Positions 24,150-33,296 are shown, numbered from the stretch's first letter. The stretch: 58,881 bases of DNA from Ruminococcus flavefaciens (GCA_902762855.1 CACWPR010000003.1:1-58881); one strand, 5' to 3'. Notes: generated by a model not told the origin, from the letters alone. Translations and numbers: made by a program.

Positions 24150-25235
24150 ATGAAAAGCAAGATATTGTTCGCACTCCTCCTGTCTGCGATAATCGCCCTC
24201 GGACTCCAGGGAACTCCACTGCTGAGCAGAGTCCTCAGTGCCGGCGATTCCAGAAACATCATTGTTGAAAAAGCCGGAGCCAGAGATGATGCTATGTACA
24301 TCTCCTCCTCCGAGGGCATATCATTCTCCCCGATGAGCATCGTTGACAAAGACAGTGCCGTCCCTGTCGACAGTGCTGGTGAAAACAACGGAGTGCTGAG
24401 TTTTTCTCAGCTCCTTGAGACCTACACACGTTTTCTCTGCGCTCAGTCGGATAAAACCGCCTTTGATAAGCCTGTCGGACCCTCGCTTGCCTCTACTTTC
24501 ATGCTTGACTGGCAGGATTACATCTACAGCGAGGATTTCCACTATCTCAATCCTGCCGGTGAAGAGCGGCAGCTTGATATTATCATCGACTCCTACGACA
24601 TGAGCATTGTATACATCTGCTTCAGCGACGGCAGCAATTATGAGCTGACCGGAAAAGAAGTGGAGTCCGGCATAAATAAGCTGAAAAAATATACAGACGC
24701 CGTAAGTACCTGTGTTATGCCATACGATGTCTTACACGGCCACGAGATACCGTCCTTATCGGATACAGAAGGTATCGAAGTCCCGGAATTCGACGAATAT
24801 ATTTATGTCAAGAGCGATGAATTCAGCTCCCCTTCCTATCTCAGTGAGACATTACTGTGGGTCATGAGGGAGGTCACTGACCAATATCAGACACTGCAAA
24901 CAGGCACGAACTGTCCCCTCACAGACTTTCTCTGCTATATGTCCGGAACGGCTACAATAATTTATACATCAGAATACGGTGAAGATTATGACCCATATCT
25001 CGATACATTCTCTCCTATATATCAGGAGATGCTATTTCCCGGTGCAATACCTGTTATCAACTATTTCATGGAACAGTCCTACGATGAAAACACGGCGCAT
25101 ACTTCCACGGAGTACGCATCACATAACGGAAGGATATATCAGCGGAGCAAGAACATTTTCGGTGAGCTGACGCTCATATTCAACGTCAAGACAAACTCAA
25201 TGGAAGGATTCTTTTTTAACCGCACAGACCGGTAA
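24150..25235 (+). CDS. membrane-anchored extracytoplasmic protein, second paralogue
   Basis: The 361-residue protein starts 11 bases after its paralogue, behind GGAGGTG. It has an N-terminal signal or anchor segment (residues 4-20, KILFALLLSAIIALGLQG) and a long acidic extracytoplasmic domain. Shared features with the previous protein are the early RNIIVEKAG versus NITVERNG, the FSPM/FDPM motif near residue 60, and the closing GRIYQ...GELTLIFN...MEGFF. No known domain is recognised. A strong bidirectional terminator follows at 25253-25284, so the operon ends here. Confidence 0.85.
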   Translation: MKSKILFALLLSAIIALGLQGTPLLSRVLSAGDSRNIIVEKAGARDDAMYISSSEGISFSPMSIVDKDSAVPVDSAGENNGVLSFSQLLETYTRFLCAQSDKTAFDKPVGPSLASTFMLDWQDYIYSEDFHYLNPAGEERQLDIIIDSYDMSIVYICFSDGSNYELTGKEVESGINKLKKYTDAVSTCVMPYDVLHGHEIPSLSDTEGIEVPEFDEYIYVKSDEFSSPSYLSETLLWVMREVTDQYQTLQTGTNCPLTDFLCYMSGTATIIYTSEYGEDYDPYLDTFSPIYQEMLFPGAIPVINYFMEQSYDENTAHTSTEYASHNGRIYQRSKNIFGELTLIFNVKTNSMEGFFFNRTDR

Positions 25236-25252
25236 AATAAAGTGCAAAAAAT

Positions 25253-25284
25253 AAAGGTATCGCTTTGAAAGCGATACCTTTTTA
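25253..25284. terminator. bidirectional terminator between convergent genes
   Basis: AAAGGTATCGCTT pairs with AAGCGATACCTTT (13 base pairs, TGA loop) and has A and T runs on its sides. It serves the two-component operon and the minus-strand gene at 25308. Confidence 0.93.
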
Positions 25285-25307
25285 CGTTGCTGTATCAGGG
25301 ATTCCCT

Positions 25308-25739
25308 TTATCCAGTCTTAGTCTCGTTGGTGGTAGACCGTGTCCTTTTAAGTGTGAACTCACTGTGCTGTGTGACCTCACCGTCCGGGCCTTCTTTGAC
25401 TCTGATGACGTTATCCATGGTCATTTTCACATTGCTGAACCCATCCAGCACCTGACTGAGCCGATATACGACCTCCCGGAGCATATCCTTCTGGTTTTCC
25501 ATGTATATCCGCCCTGTTACGGACTCCGGATTGCTCTCGAAAAGTGCAAACATCAGACTGAGTACCTGCTCACAGGACTTGGGTGGGTCTATCTGTCCGT
25601 TTGTCCTGAATTTTATTGAAATGGAACCGTCCTCCCTGACAAATTCCGCCAGTGAACGATTGTCGGCATACTTGCTGAAAATGTCTATGAGCACCGCATT
25701 GGTGAAACTGATCTCAGCAAAGTTTTTCAGCTCCTCCAT
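25308..25739 (-). CDS. unknown protein downstream of metK
   Basis: The 143-residue protein starts 5 bases after metK's stop with no clear ribosome binding site, so it probably depends on translation of metK. It is a soluble alpha/beta protein with two regions: MEELKNFAEISFTNAVLIDIF at the N-terminus and QKDMLREVVYRLSQVLDGFSN in the middle, then a charged C-terminus. I do not recognise it. Because it is read with metK it should be under the same SAM riboswitch. Confidence 0.75.
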   Translation of the reverse strand: MEELKNFAEISFTNAVLIDIFSKYADNRSLAEFVREDGSISIKFRTNGQIDPPKSCEQVLSLMFALFESNPESVTGRIYMENQKDMLREVVYRLSQVLDGFSNVKMTMDNVIRVKEGPDGEVTQHSEFTLKRTRSTTNETKTG

Positions 25740-25744
25740 TGGCT

Positions 25745-26929
25745 TTATGCAAGAGCTGCCTTGATAGCCTCTGCCCTATCTGTCTTTTCCCATGCAACTC
25801 CAAGGTCCTCACGGCCCATATGTCCGTAAGCAGCAAGCTGTCTGTACTGAGGCTTTCTGAGTCCAAGCATCTCGATTATAGCGGTAGGTCTCAGGTCAAA
25901 TACCTTTGATACTGCCTCTGAGAGCTTATCTTCAGCGACCTTGCCTGTGCCGAATGTGTCAACAAGAATGGAGATAGGCTGTGCAACACCGATAGCGTAG
26001 GAGAGCTGTACCTCGCACTTGTCAGCAAGGCCTGCTGCTACGATGTTCTTTGCAATGTATCTTGCGGCATATGCGGCACTTCTGTCAACCTTTGTCGGGT
26101 CCTTGCCGCTGAATGCTCCGCCGCCGTGACGTGAATATCCACCGTATGTATCAACAATTATCTTACGGCCTGTAAGTCCGCTGTCGCCCTGAGGTCCGCC
26201 TACTACGAAACGGCCTGTGGGATTGATGAATATCTTTGTATTCTCATCCATGAGGCCAGCAGGGATGATAGCTCTGATGACGAGCTCCTCTATGTCCTTG
26301 CGGAGCTGCTCAAGAGTAACATCTGCTGAATGCTGTGATGAAACGACTACTGCGTCAACACGAACAGGCTTGCCGTCGTCGTACTCTATAGTCACCTGAG
26401 TCTTGCCGTCAGGACGGAGATAACGGAGAGTACCGTCCTTTCTTACCTCTGTCAGGCGGAGTGCCAGCTTATGTGCAAGTGAGATAGGAAGGGGCATGAG
26501 CTCAGGGGTCTCGTTGCAGGCATAGCCGAACATGATTCCCTGGTCGCCGGCACCATTGGAGAGTCCGTCATTCTCATTGTTCTCCTCACGGTACTCGAAC
26601 GCCTCATTTACACCCATTGCGATGTCTGGAGACTGCTCGTCGATAGATGTGAGAACAGCACAGGTGTGAGCGTCAAAGCCGTACTTTGCTCTGTCGTAGC
26701 CGATGTCTGCTACTACCTGACGTGCGATCTTAGGGATGTCGATATCAGCGGATGTTGAGATCTCACCCATACACATTATCATACCTGTTGTAACTACAGT
26801 CTCGCAGGCAACACGGCCCAACTTGTCCTGTTCGAGGATAGCGTCGAGAACTGCGTCAGAGATCTGGTCGCATATTTTATCGGGATGTCCCTCTGTCACT
26901 GACTCTGATGTGAAAAAGCATTTGCTCAT
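25745..26929 (-). CDS. metK: S-adenosylmethionine synthetase
   Basis: MetK makes SAM from methionine and ATP, releasing phosphate and pyrophosphate. The 394-residue length is normal. Signatures are [20 protein letters not shown] (ATP site), [12 protein letters not shown], and [19 protein letters not shown] with the phosphate-binding residues. I start at ATG 26929 behind CAGGAGGTTAT; the open frame extends 99 bases further, but that is the riboswitch and terminator. With metA at 8807-9754, methionine and SAM synthesis are both represented here. Confidence 0.98.
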   Translation of the reverse strand: MSKCFFTSESVTEGHPDKICDQISDAVLDAILEQDKLGRVACETVVTTGMIMCMGEISTSADIDIPKIARQVVADIGYDRAKYGFDAHTCAVLTSIDEQSPDIAMGVNEAFEYREENNENDGLSNGAGDQGIMFGYACNETPELMPLPISLAHKLALRLTEVRKDGTLRYLRPDGKTQVTIEYDDGKPVRVDAVVVSSQHSADVTLEQLRKDIEELVIRAIIPAGLMDENTKIFINPTGRFVVGGPQGDSGLTGRKIIVDTYGGYSRHGGGAFSGKDPTKVDRSAAYAARYIAKNIVAAGLADKCEVQLSYAIGVAQPISILVDTFGTGKVAEDKLSEAVSKVFDLRPTAIIEMLGLRKPQYRQLAAYGHMGREDLGVAWEKTDRAEAIKAALA

Positions 26930-26954
26930 AATATAACCTCCTGGGAATAATAAA

Positions 26955-26976
26955 AGCGCCCCGATACCGGAGCGCT
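26955..26976 (-). terminator. riboswitch-controlled terminator before metK
   Basis: On the minus strand AGCGCTCCG pairs with CGGGGCGCT around a GTAT loop, followed by TTTTATT. It lies between the SAM aptamer and metK and is the expected expression platform: it forms when SAM is bound. Confidence 0.85.
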
Positions 26977-26995
26977 CTGTTTGTGATAGAAACTC

Positions 26996-27097
26996 CTCAT
27001 CTTCCGGATAAACCGCAGGATTTAGCACCTTGTCTGTAATGATACAGTCAGGTTGCCGGGCTTCACAGGACCTGATTCCTCCGCCGCTCTTGATAAG
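26996..27097 (-). promoter_or_regulatory. SAM-I (S-box) riboswitch controlling metK
   Basis: The minus strand reads CTTATCAAGAG and GGAGGAATCAGG, then GTGAAGCCCGGCAACCTGAC, then AAGGTGCTAAATCCTGCGG and GATGAG. These match the S-box core in order. P1 pairs CTTATC (27092-27097) with GATGAG (26996-27001). The usual SAM-I effect is to stop metK transcription when SAM is plentiful. A terminator hairpin follows immediately. Confidence 0.95.
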
Positions 27098-27108
27098 GTC
27101 ATAACAGT

Positions 27109-27137
27109 ATTATATACCCATGCGAGCAGTTTGTCAA
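27109..27137 (-). promoter_or_regulatory. sigma-A promoter of the riboswitch-metK transcript
   Basis: On the minus strand TTGACA (27132-27137), 17 bases, TATAAT (27109-27114), ending 11 bases before the aptamer P1 stem. The rest of the gap to 27195 is AT-rich with no gene. Confidence 0.9.
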
Positions 27138-27195
27138 TAGGTGTCGGGAAAAAGTTTTTAAAGTCTACAAAACTTGTAGGAATATAGAGGTTTTA

Positions 27196-27912
27196 TTATT
27201 GTTGCGTTGGGTTAACAGGCTTCTGCAAAAAAGTCTCCATCTCAGATGCCGGAAAGACCAAGCCGCCGTCACTGAGAGAACCGCCGAACCTGCTCATGAT
27301 ATCCTCAGCAAGAGGCTCACACCAGTTCTCATCTGCGTTAAGGGAGCTTATTCTGACTGAATCTCCCTGACAGACAAAAACGCCCTGATTCAAAAAAGAT
27401 GGTTCAAAGCAGTCCGGATAACCCGGATTTGTAGTGCCAAAGAATACGAGTTCTTCTCCTGCTGACGGGATATGATTGTTAAGCCAGATATACTCCACCA
27501 GACCGTTCTCTGTCTCATTGTCAGAAAGGTCAGAAATATCGGTGTCAAACTTTTCAGCGTATTCAGAAACACTTATCTTTCCACCGCCGATTATTATCTT
27601 CTCTCCGCTGTACTCCCCCTTGTACACTTCCAGTACCTCAGGGACCACCTCTGTATAGACATTGAAGGCATCATTTTCTGCCAGCTTTGCCTGAACTGAA
27701 CTGACTCTGACCTTCATTACAATGGCGGCCGAATCATAGAGTTCATCAAGGGAATAAGCACATTTATTTATGTCAGCATCAGCACTTACCTGCAAAACCA
27801 CCTGCTGCTCTGCTGCCGGAGCACTTTGGCTCTCACTGCTATCAGAGCTTTTACCACAGGCACAGGTGAGCAAAGTCATAAGAGAAAGTGTGAAAATAGT
27901 GAGCTTTTTCAT
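27196..27912 (-). CDS. putative lipoprotein of unknown function
   Basis: The 238-residue protein opens with a signal peptide (KKLTIFTLSLMTLLTCAC) whose Cys19 is a likely lipidation site followed by a Ser/Gly-rich spacer. The lipobox (T-C-A-C) is not perfect. The mature part is acidic and beta-rich, with AIVMKVRVSSVQAKL, EVLEVYKGEYSG and GEELVFFGTTNPGY, which resembles exported repeat proteins that bind surfaces, though I recognise no domain. The start ATG is behind AAGGAGGGG, which overlaps the stop codon of the decayed metzincin upstream, so the two were once co-translated. Confidence 0.8.
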   Translation of the reverse strand: MKKLTIFTLSLMTLLTCACGKSSDSSESQSAPAAEQQVVLQVSADADINKCAYSLDELYDSAAIVMKVRVSSVQAKLAENDAFNVYTEVVPEVLEVYKGEYSGEKIIIGGGKISVSEYAEKFDTDISDLSDNETENGLVEYIWLNNHIPSAGEELVFFGTTNPGYPDCFEPSFLNQGVFVCQGDSVRISSLNADENWCEPLAEDIMSRFGGSLSDGGLVFPASEMETFLQKPVNPTQQ

Positions 27913-27924
27913 AAGATCCCCTCC

Positions 27925-28215
27925 TTATTCGTAGAGACTCATCAATAATTCATAGTCATATAAACTCAGATTTGTTGCAGTACGTCCGTAGGCAGCTTGA
28001 CACATTATCGACGTTGGGTCATTATTCCTATGTGCCAACCCGTAAACATGACCAAATTCATGTCGCATCGCAGCAAATGTTACATCTGCTGCTGAATTGG
28101 TATTTATCTTTACATCACATTCGTCCCAGTCGGAATTATAATGACATGATCGTTAAAAGTATAATTTGAATTCAGCGAGGCAGTTGTTTCCAAAGTTATA
28201 AATTACTCCTCCAGT
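27925..28215 (-). pseudogene. decayed metzincin (matrixin-like) metalloprotease
   Basis: On the minus strand 28152-27925 encodes 75 residues that end a zinc protease of the metzincin clan: HEFGHVYGLAH is the full HExxHxxGxxH motif, and PTSIM is the Met-turn. The segment has no usable start: an in-frame TAA at 28153-28155 closes it, and the same frame upstream (28156-28215) reads YNFGNNCLAEFKLYF before another stop. The N-terminus, signal peptide and promoter are missing. A sequencing or frameshift error could also produce this, but two in-frame stops argue for real decay. The lipoprotein gene follows after 12 bases. Confidence 0.75.
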
Positions 28216-28623
28216 TCAATCGCAGAGTCTTTTTTATTATTCACATTATAGCACACCGTCATAAAAAGTCGATATTTTTTCACAAAAGTGATCAAATTTG
28301 TCAATAATAACAAATCAACTGTTCCCTATTGTGTCATTTTCACATAAAAACAAACGAGCCTCCTTTTTCAGGAAGCTCATCTGCCATGATATAGGGATTA
28401 TTGGGGATTTAATAATTTAATGTTGGGGTAAACATTAAACTACCATGAAAATCAGCTTCGGGATTCTCTCCCTCAGCAATTACATTATATCTGAGTAATG
28501 TGTAATTTCTGTGATAAAATTGTTAAGCTTTGATTAACATTTCTCCGAAAACCGCCATATATAGGGAATTTCTGTTGGTTTTTCATATAGGTATATTGTT
28601 TTTTATATACCCTTTACCGCTCA
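28216..28623. other. AT-rich gap without a gene
   Basis: About 400 bases with stop codons in all frames. The only structured element I see is the hairpin at 28356-28378. Small reading frames lack ribosome binding sites. Part of it may be the rest of the decayed metzincin's upstream region. Confidence 0.6.
28356..28378 (-). terminator. weak terminator after the second sensor kinase
   Basis: GAGC-C-TCCT pairs with AGGA-A-GCTC (one C-A mismatch) and is followed on the minus strand by GTTTGTTTTTA. It is 246 bases past the kinase stop, so it may belong to that transcript or to a lost gene. Confidence 0.5.
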
Positions 28624-30063
28624 TTATTCAACCACATCATCTATCCGGAACCAGAAAGTTGAACCCTTCCCCAGCGTGCTCCTTACTCCGTAATCGTAAT
28701 TATGGAGTTTCAGCACTGCTTTGACGATAGAAAGTCCCAGACCGGTGCCTACTACCTCTCTCTTGTGATTCTCAGAGCGGTAGTATTTGTCGAAGATGAG
28801 CTTTATTTTGTCCTCCTCGATACCGTCGCCGGTGTCCTCCACCTCAATGAGCACGCCATTGTCCTGATTTATCTGCCGTACAAATACCTGCTTGTCCTTG
28901 CCGGTATAATTTATAGCGTTGTTGATGAGATTGTAGATCACCTGCTCTATCTTAACCACATCGCAGCAGACTATACGCTCCTCGTCAGGAGTGAAGTGTA
29001 TCTCGTACCCCTGCTTTCCGGAAATGCCCTTGAAACGGTCGATTATCTCGCTGAGCTTGCCGCTGATGCCGAATTCAACGGGCTCCAGCTTCTGCCTTCC
29101 GCTCTCCAGCTTGGAGAGGTCAAGGATGTCGTTTACCAGCAGTGCGAGGCGGTCTGTCTCATTTATTATTATTTCCAGATGCTCATTTCTCTTTACCGGG
29201 TTATCGCCGGAGAGGTCTCTTATCATTTCTGCATAGGCTTTCAGCATAGTCAGCGGTGTCCGCAGGTCATGGGATACGTTTGCGATGAGGTCCCTCTGCA
29301 TGGTGTCAACACGGGAGAGCTCCTCCTCCGCATAGGTCAGGGTATCTGCAAGAGTCTTTGCCTCCAGATAGCCCTTTCCGTCGAACTTTGTACTGAAATC
29401 TCCCTTAGCAAGGTTCTCAGCAGACTTGGTTATCCTTGCGATAGGCCGTGCGATACGTCTTGAAAGGAAGAGCGATATGATGAATGCCATGATTATCAGC
29501 AGTGCCGTGATTATCATGAGCTGACGCTTTATTATGGAAACTGTCGAGCCCACCGGCACCAGTGCCGAATTGAGCAGCAGATAGCCTTCCGGCCTGTCAG
29601 AGTCTCCAAGTACACAGCCGTAGAGCAGCATATTATAATGTGTCCTCGGATTAACGATTCGGTATCTTATCTCCTTATCGGAGCTGTTGATGATGTCTGT
29701 AACATACACAGAGGTATAGTTCTCACGGCCGTGTATAAGGCAGTCGCCCAGAACGTCCTCAGAGTAAACAGACCTGCCGTACTTGTCAAGGACTTCAACA
29801 CAGAGGTCATTCTCCACAGCCACCTCACTTAGCAGACTGCGGAACTCCTGTTTTTCCATGGTGTCGTAGGATGCTGATATTTTCTTTGCAGCAGCGGCGG
29901 CGTCACGGACCTTCATGCCCTCGTAGAATTTCTCCAGAAACAGTATCTGGAACGTCCACAGAAGCACGAACACGACTATCGTAAAGAGTATGAAGTACAT
30001 CCAGACCTTGAATTTAAGAGGGATGCGGCTGTTCACGCTCCTCAGCTTTTTAATTAGCCTCAA
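28624..30063 (-). CDS. sensor histidine kinase
   Basis: The 479-residue kinase has two transmembrane segments (about 22-44 and 180-202) around an extracytoplasmic sensor of about 135 residues. HAMP follows (about 205-255), then phospho-acceptor His265 in NVSHDLRTPLTML, and an ATPase domain with NLINNAINYT, DTGDGI and GTGLGLSI. The TTG at 30063 lies 14 bases inside the regulator gene; a GTG at 30036 is an alternative start. Its stimulus is unknown. It forms a standard two-gene unit with the regulator above it. Confidence 0.93.
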   Translation of the reverse strand: MRLIKKLRSVNSRIPLKFKVWMYFILFTIVVFVLLWTFQILFLEKFYEGMKVRDAAAAAKKISASYDTMEKQEFRSLLSEVAVENDLCVEVLDKYGRSVYSEDVLGDCLIHGRENYTSVYVTDIINSSDKEIRYRIVNPRTHYNMLLYGCVLGDSDRPEGYLLLNSALVPVGSTVSIIKRQLMIITALLIIMAFIISLFLSRRIARPIARITKSAENLAKGDFSTKFDGKGYLEAKTLADTLTYAEEELSRVDTMQRDLIANVSHDLRTPLTMLKAYAEMIRDLSGDNPVKRNEHLEIIINETDRLALLVNDILDLSKLESGRQKLEPVEFGISGKLSEIIDRFKGISGKQGYEIHFTPDEERIVCCDVVKIEQVIYNLINNAINYTGKDKQVFVRQINQDNGVLIEVEDTGDGIEEDKIKLIFDKYYRSENHKREVVGTGLGLSIVKAVLKLHNYDYGVRSTLGKGSTFWFRIDDVVE

Positions 30064-30727
30064 ACTTATATCCCATTCCTCTCAGAGTAACGATGAACTT
30101 TCTGTACTCACCCAGACTATTTCTCAGCATTTTGATATGTGTATCCACTGTTCTGTCATCGCCGAAGAAATCATAGCCCCATACTTCTTCAAGGAGCTTG
30201 TCTCTTGAAAGAGCGATGTTCTTGTTCTTTACCAGATAGAAAAGAAGGTCATACTCCTTGGGTGTCATAGAAGCTCTTTCGCCGTTTACATATACTTCTC
30301 TGCCGGAGATGTCCACCTCCAGGCCCTCGAAAACATATTTGTCAGGCTGAGCTGACTCAGCAGGACGTGAGCTGCGCTTCAGTACCACCTTAACTCTTGC
30401 CATGAGTTCCTTAGGCGAGAAAGGCTTGACCACATAGTCATCCACTCCTATCTCAAAGCCGAAGAGCTTGTCGTACTCCTCACCTCTTGCGGAGAGCATG
30501 ATAACGGGGATACTTTTTGTCTTATGTATCTCCTTGCAGGCGGAATATCCGTCAAGGCGGGGCATCATGACATCCATGATGATAAGGTCATAGTCGTTAT
30601 TGTGGCAGAGGTTGACAGCCTCCATGCCGTTCTCAGCCTCTGTGACCTCATAGCCTTCAAATTCGGCATATTCTCTTACTACTTTTCGGATGTTTATTTC
30701 GTCGTCAACTACCAGGATATGTGCCAT
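30050..30727 (-). CDS. OmpR-family response regulator
   Basis: The 225-residue protein has a receiver domain with Asp8-Asp9, phospho-acceptor Asp52 (IMDVMMPRLDG), LSARG and VVKPFSPKE, then a winged-helix domain with MTPKEYDLLFYLV and DTHIKMLRNSLG. The start at 30727 has GGAGGTAATAA upstream; the frame is open for 45 bases more without a site. Overlap with the kinase gene is 14 bases. It is unrelated in close sequence to the regulator at 21060. Confidence 0.96.
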   Translation of the reverse strand: MAHILVVDDEINIRKVVREYAEFEGYEVTEAENGMEAVNLCHNNDYDLIIMDVMMPRLDGYSACKEIHKTKSIPVIMLSARGEEYDKLFGFEIGVDDYVVKPFSPKELMARVKVVLKRSSRPAESAQPDKYVFEGLEVDISGREVYVNGERASMTPKEYDLLFYLVKNKNIALSRDKLLEEVWGYDFFGDDRTVDTHIKMLRNSLGEYRKFIVTLRGMGYKFEAN

Positions 30728-30782
30728 AATTATTACCTCCGGTGAAATGATCATCTGTGATACTCCGATCACTATTTTTTCT

Positions 30783-30788
30783 ATTATA
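30783..30788 (-). promoter_or_regulatory. extended -10 element before the second two-component operon
   Basis: On the minus strand TGG-TATAAT, about 55 bases before the regulator ATG. The -35 is not convincing, so the extended TGn may compensate. Confidence 0.55.
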
Positions 30789-30880
30789 CCATTTTATCAG
30801 ATAAATGTGTACGTTTTATGAAGATTTTTTGTACATTTAGGGCAAATTCATCAAAATTGCCTTTCAGTTGTAAATCCCAG

Positions 30881-30909
30881 TTGACATTTTCAGTAAAATT
30901 TGCTATAAT
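30881..30909 (+). promoter_or_regulatory. sigma-A promoter of the GGDEF/EAL gene
   Basis: TTGACA (30881-30886), 17 bases, TATAAT (30904-30909), perfect consensus. The transcript has about 95 untranslated bases; no c-di-GMP riboswitch core was recognised there. Confidence 0.9.
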
Positions 30910-31012
30910 AGAGTTGACCATTTTTCGGCTGATGTCCTCCGGGACCATTCTTGGCGATATTCCGCCAGCGCCGTGTTCAAATCATAAATTCTGAAAAAAG
31001 GAGGCGGTCATC

Positions 31013-33232
31013 ATGAAAAGCAGCGGTTTCAATACCCTTGCAGCTTCCCTCGTCATATTAGCCGCCACCGCTGTTGTCGCAGCATATTGTTTCTTCTATC
31101 CGAGCCACGCTCATGAGACTATTATAATCTATATTTCCACCATGGTCTTTATGACTATAATACTTGCCCTCTCATCGTGGATATACAAGCGTCACGGCAG
31201 CTCCGTGGGCGCATCTGAATTCATTGCTATCACCGAGGACCTCAACACCGAAATGATAATCTGGTCCGACGATTTCTCATATGTTTACATGAACAAAAAG
31301 CTCCGTGACCTCCTGGGCATCCCAAAAGAGGAGGCAAGCCAGAGGTCTGCGGCATGGCAGGCTTTCGGCATAAGTGTCCCAGGCATCGAGGAATTCGAGA
31401 AGGTCATCAACGACCCTGCCTATGAGTCCCGTTTCAGGAACGCTGCCGGTACCGTGACCAGCATCGCATGGAGCACCTCCCTCGTAAAGAAAAGAAAAAA
31501 GAGCAACCTCTACCTCAGCACCGGCTTCAACCTTACAGAGCTGAAAAAAATGCGTGCCAACCTGGCCTCAGCCAATGACTTCTTCAACTCCTCAATGGAG
31601 CTCGCAGAGATCGGACTCATCATGAGCACCGACAGGAAAAACTACCGTGCATCCTCCGAAATGGTGCGTATGCTGGGCCTCAGAGGCAGCAGCATCACCC
31701 TCAGTGAGTTCAGGTCCCTTATACACCCCAATGACAGAGTGCAGTTCGACAGCGCTATAAAGTCCACTGATACATCTGTTGTCAGGAGCATTGAGATAAG
31801 GATAAAGTCAGCAGACGGCATCTACCACTGGTACTCCTACCGATTCAAGTCCATAGAAGGTACAGACAACACCATGCCCCTCTTCGGCGGAGCTATCCTC
31901 GACATAACTCAGGAGCATGAGAAGGACGTCCTCATCGAGCGTCTTGCTTACATCGACGAGGTCACTGAAATAGCCAACAGGAACAAGCTCCTGGATACAG
32001 GTCAGGAGATATATGACACCTGCCGGCTGCTGGGATACTCCTACTGGATAATCGTCCTCGATATAGACCGTTTCCATATCATTAATGATACCTGCGGCTA
32101 CAAGAAGGGCAATTACATCCTCAGGAATTTCGCTCATATCCTCTATAAATTCGTAAATCCCGGCGGTCTCGCCGCAAGGATAAGCGGCGACAACTTTGCC
32201 CTCATCCTCAAGGACTACGGCGACAATGAGCTCCCGGCCCGTACCGTCAGGTCCATTCAGGATGAATTCGCCAAGATGGCTGTGGACGAACTGGCCGCTA
32301 TCAGTCTCAACTGTTCCGCCGGATATTCAAGGATGCCCGCAGACGGCAGTTCCTTCCTTGACGTCATGGAGCACGCTGAATTTGCCCTGAAATCCAACAG
32401 CAGCAACCAGGGCGGCATCTGCGCCTACGAGCCCAGTATGCACGACTCCATAATCGGGGACAATGAGCTTGAAAAGGCACTTGCGCTTGCTATAGACAAT
32501 AACGAGCTCCAGCTCTTCTATCAGCCTAAGATAAACCTTTCAACAGGCAAGATAATGGGTGTGGAGGCTCTCATCCGCTGGATAAAGCCCGATGGCACTA
32601 TCGTCCGTCCTGACGCTTTCGTGCCTATCGCTGAGAGGAGCCACCTCATCGGCAGAATAAGCGAATTCGTACTCAACGAAGGCTGCCGCCAGAACAAACT
32701 CTGGCAAAAAATGGGCTATCCCAACATTGTAATGTCGATAAACTTCACCTCAATGGACTTCTACCAGGCCGACATAAAGGAAAAGGTCCTTGATGCACTG
32801 GCAAAGTCCGGGCTTGAGCCTCAGTGGCTGGAAGTTGAGCTCACCGAAAGCCTCGCTCTCAACGATATAGACTACGCTGTTTCTCAGATGAACAAGCTCC
32901 GTGAGCTTGGAGTCAAGCTGGCAATGGACGACTTCGGCACCGGCTACTCCTCACTGAGCTATCTGCAGATACTCCCGATAACCCTCCTCAAACTGGACCG
33001 CTCATTCATCACCGACATAGAGCATGACAACATCGCCTATGAGATAGTTTCAGCAGTCATCAGGATAGCCAAGTCTAAAAAGATAGAGACTATCGCCGAG
33101 GGTATCGAGGACAACGTACAGGAGTCAATTCTCCGCATGGCAGGCTGTGACTACGGTCAGGGCTTCCTCTACGGAAAGCCTATGCCGCCGGAAAAATTAC
33201 AGGAATTCTTCGAGCAGAATATCAGAAAATGA
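31013..33232 (+). CDS. membrane PAS-GGDEF-EAL protein, probable c-di-GMP phosphodiesterase
   Basis: The 739-residue protein has two N-terminal transmembrane segments (about 8-27 and 38-57), two PAS-like regions (about 70-170 and 190-300), a GGDEF domain (310-465) and an EAL domain (480-735). The GGDEF signature is degenerate, SGDNF at 391-395, so cyclase activity is unlikely; it may bind GTP. The EAL side looks complete: E518-A-L, NFTSMDF, ELTES, Asp639-Asp640 (DDFGTGYSS), KLDRSFI, AEGIE and GQGFLYGKP. It most likely breaks down c-di-GMP in response to a PAS signal. It is a single-gene unit with a consensus promoter. Confidence 0.93.
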   Translation: MKSSGFNTLAASLVILAATAVVAAYCFFYPSHAHETIIIYISTMVFMTIILALSSWIYKRHGSSVGASEFIAITEDLNTEMIIWSDDFSYVYMNKKLRDLLGIPKEEASQRSAAWQAFGISVPGIEEFEKVINDPAYESRFRNAAGTVTSIAWSTSLVKKRKKSNLYLSTGFNLTELKKMRANLASANDFFNSSMELAEIGLIMSTDRKNYRASSEMVRMLGLRGSSITLSEFRSLIHPNDRVQFDSAIKSTDTSVVRSIEIRIKSADGIYHWYSYRFKSIEGTDNTMPLFGGAILDITQEHEKDVLIERLAYIDEVTEIANRNKLLDTGQEIYDTCRLLGYSYWIIVLDIDRFHIINDTCGYKKGNYILRNFAHILYKFVNPGGLAARISGDNFALILKDYGDNELPARTVRSIQDEFAKMAVDELAAISLNCSAGYSRMPADGSSFLDVMEHAEFALKSNSSNQGGICAYEPSMHDSIIGDNELEKALALAIDNNELQLFYQPKINLSTGKIMGVEALIRWIKPDGTIVRPDAFVPIAERSHLIGRISEFVLNEGCRQNKLWQKMGYPNIVMSINFTSMDFYQADIKEKVLDALAKSGLEPQWLEVELTESLALNDIDYAVSQMNKLRELGVKLAMDDFGTGYSSLSYLQILPITLLKLDRSFITDIEHDNIAYEIVSAVIRIAKSKKIETIAEGIEDNVQESILRMAGCDYGQGFLYGKPMPPEKLQEFFEQNIRK

Positions 33233-33248
33233 TACAGAATAAATTTTA

Positions 33249-33275
33249 AGGACCTGTCCGTACGGGACAGGTCCT
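33249..33275. repeat. perfect hairpin between the EAL gene and pfkA
   Basis: AGGACCTGTCC (33249-33259) pairs perfectly with GGACAGGTCCT (33265-33275) around a five-base loop. No T-run follows on either strand, so it is not a classical terminator. It lies 14-40 bases before the pfkA start and could be an RNA processing or stability element, or an operator. Confidence 0.75.
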
Positions 33276-33296
33276 GATAAACGGAGGTACACTAAA

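Noticed and set aside
27002-27028. N-terminal extension of metK
   Set aside because: It falls in the SAM riboswitch and terminator; the ATG at 26929 has a strong ribosome binding site and standard MetK start.
28702-29463. 253-codon plus-strand open frame
   Set aside because: Mirror frame of the histidine kinase with catalytic motifs on the other strand.
30910-31012. c-di-GMP riboswitch upstream of the GGDEF/EAL gene
   Set aside because: The leader lacks the recognisable GEMM core.
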